64,000 nt of DNA from Candidatus Nitrospira kreftii. GTDB taxonomy: Bacteria > Nitrospirota > Nitrospiria > Nitrospirales > Nitrospiraceae. The stretch is taken from positions 3,828,501-3,892,500 of the forward strand of contig CP047423.1 of NCBI GenBank assembly GCA_014058405.1. The letters run 5' to 3'. The notes under the pieces are model-generated. The model worked only from the letters and a program-made list of their open reading frames with translations. It was not told the origin of the DNA and did no database searches. The position numbers and the translations under genes were made by a program. Positions 62,921 through 64,000 of this stretch are shown here, piece after piece. Position 1 is the first letter of the stretch, and every line of letters begins with the position of its first letter.

Positions 62921-64000
62921 TTAACCTTTCGTTGATACCGACTCCTGATCGAGCGGCATCCATACACCGAGGATCGTCCCTTTTCCGACCTCGCTGGTGA
63001 CATATATGTCGCCCCCGTGAGCCTCTATAATATTTTTGCAAATTGCCAGCCCGAGTCCTGTTCCATTGCGTTTTCCCGAAGTAACAAACGGCTGAAATAT
63101 CTGTCCGATGATGTTCGGAGGAATGCCATGGCCGGCGTCTTTTACCCGAATCATGATGCCTGGACGGTCCTCACGGAACAATTCATCCGCCGTGATCTGA
63201 ATCGCCTCCCCGCGCGTCGGCGTCGCGTCGATCGCGTTGTCCACCACGTTCAAGAGCACCTGTCTGAGTTGGTCTCGGTCAGCATGGATCTCGGTGGTCA
63301 TGGAAGAAATATTCGTCTCAAAAGAGAGTCCTTTTTCCGTCAAGCGTCCTTTCAGCAGTTTTGACACTTCATCGACAAGCTGGACGAGGTCTACGCGGGT
63401 CGGAGCAAGCCGACGGACTCGGGCAAAATCGACGATCTCATTGACGATGCGATCCAAACGTCGAGTCTCCGACAGTATGACTTCAATTTCCTTCCGCTTT
63501 CCATCGTCGGCTTCGAATTCGTCCAATAGGACTTTTGCCGTCGAGCCGATGCCGACCAAAGGATTTCTGAGTTCATGCGCGATACCCGCGGCTACCTGCC
63601 CCAACGTCGCGAGGTTTTCCGACCGACTTAACCGCACCTGCAAAGTATCGAGGGCCGTGATATCGATATTGAAGCCCATATAGACAATATCGGAAGAATC
63701 CAAATCCATGATCGGCACATGGCGGCTTAAGATCTTACGGACATTTCCGTCATCGTGGACGAAACGGAAGATCGTTTCACTGGGCCGTCCTTCGGCAACA
63801 GCCTGTGCCAATGTCATGAGCACACGCTTCCGATCCTCAGAATGAATGCGCTGGAGAAACATGGATGGCGCGACTTCCTCTTCGGGGTCGAGACCAGCCA
63901 ACTGCTGGTTGTATCGATTGCTGAATGTGACCTTCACTCCCTTGGTCATCACAATGCCCACAGGAGCGTGATCCACCAGGCCCCGGTACTTGGCTTCCGA
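62921..64000 (-). CDS. PAS-domain sensor histidine kinase, N-terminus beyond window
   Basis: The frame is open to the right edge (reading SEAKYRGLVDHAPVGIV), so the gene is partial. A PAS domain and PAC motif (IFRFVHDDGNVRKIL, DIVYMGFNIDITA) precede the HisKA phosphoacceptor (LGQVAAGIAHELRNPLVGIG) and the HATPase domain (VVDNAIDATPTRGEAIQ, KDAGHGIPPNIIGQIFQPF, GTGLGLAICKNIIEAHGG). Separated from the regulator by 3 nt: a cognate pair. No transmembrane part is seen in the visible stretch, so input may be cytoplasmic. Confidence 0.93.
   Translation of the reverse strand, partial: SEAKYRGLVDHAPVGIVMTKGVKVTFSNRYNQQLAGLDPEEEVAPSMFLQRIHSEDRKRVLMTLAQAVAEGRPSETIFRFVHDDGNVRKILSRHVPIMDLDSSDIVYMGFNIDITALDTLQVRLSRSENLATLGQVAAGIAHELRNPLVGIGSTAKVLLDEFEADDGKRKEIEVILSETRRLDRIVNEIVDFARVRRLAPTRVDLVQLVDEVSKLLKGRLTEKGLSFETNISSMTTEIHADRDQLRQVLLNVVDNAIDATPTRGEAIQITADELFREDRPGIMIRVKDAGHGIPPNIIGQIFQPFVTSGKRNGTGLGLAICKNIIEAHGGDIYVTSEVGKGTILGVWMPLDQESVSTKG

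Noticed and set aside
1..64000. tRNA, rRNA, CRISPR arrays or transposases
   Set aside because: Scanned by eye for T-loop/acceptor patterns, regular spaced repeats and transposase signatures; none found, although small or degenerate elements could be missed.

Overview
The window looks like a chromosomal segment of a Nitrospira-type bacterium (phylum Nitrospirota). This is inferred from content, since there is no rRNA or marker tree here. The pointers are a hopanoid C-3 methylase (HpnR), a DUF2309/NuoL-type inorganic-carbon transporter with several membrane subunits, several PilZ proteins, an orphan cellulose-synthase-like enzyme, and the classical bacterial rimP-nusA-infB-rbfA-truB-rpsO-pnp order. 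No tRNA, rRNA, CRISPR array or transposase was recognised.

Layout. 1-7.7 kb (minus): translation/transcription operon rimP-nusA-infB-DUF503-rbfA-truB-rpsO-pnp (pnp runs off the left edge). 7.8-9.9 kb (minus): DUF192 protein, Rieske ferredoxin, I42-type inhibitor and a D-amino-acid aminotransferase, ending at a terminator-like hairpin. 10.1-16.4 kb: 2[4Fe-4S] ferredoxin, secreted cupredoxin, CBS protein, BcsA-like glycosyltransferase with two PilZ domains, BcsS-like exported protein, MEKHLA protein. 16.4-29.2 kb: leuCD, corA, a cysQ-like phosphatase, an aminotransferase, a PilZ protein, exported MsrA, a LOG-like protein, an exported TPR protein, a coiled-coil orphan and the tldDE pair.

29.3-33.3 kb is an accessory patch with every gene on the minus strand. 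It holds a DUF433/DUF5615 pair, a decayed cupin gene, an integron-type attC site directly behind a small membrane-protein gene, a toxin-antitoxin pair with a broken toxin, and two TraT-family genes plus a duplicated TraT 3' fragment. 33.5-50.5 kb: a large unknown lipoprotein, hpnR with a divergent HTH/Zn-ribbon regulator, a PilZ protein, ettA with sugar-nucleotide-reductase-like and DUF1295 genes, a HugZ-like protein, an FAD monooxygenase and (3 kb away) the deletion scar of a paralogue, a PglK-like ABC exporter, two hydrolases with a coupled 55-aa cysteine protein, selO and a DUF2294/MpsC gene.

50.5-64 kb is the most coherent system: nhaD, two NuoL-like DabB paralogues, a NuoM-like third membrane subunit, DabA (DUF2309) and a PII-like protein. 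An NtrC-type response regulator and its histidine kinase lie convergent to it. I read this as an ion-gradient-driven bicarbonate/CO2 uptake (DAB/MPS) locus. NhaD may adjust Na+/H+ gradients, the PII-like protein may sense carbon or adenylate status, and an MpsC homologue is divergently encoded just upstream. The third subunit, which appears to lack the proton-channel lysines, and the shared CTTGACG...TATT(C/A)AT elements before three of the genes are the least expected parts.
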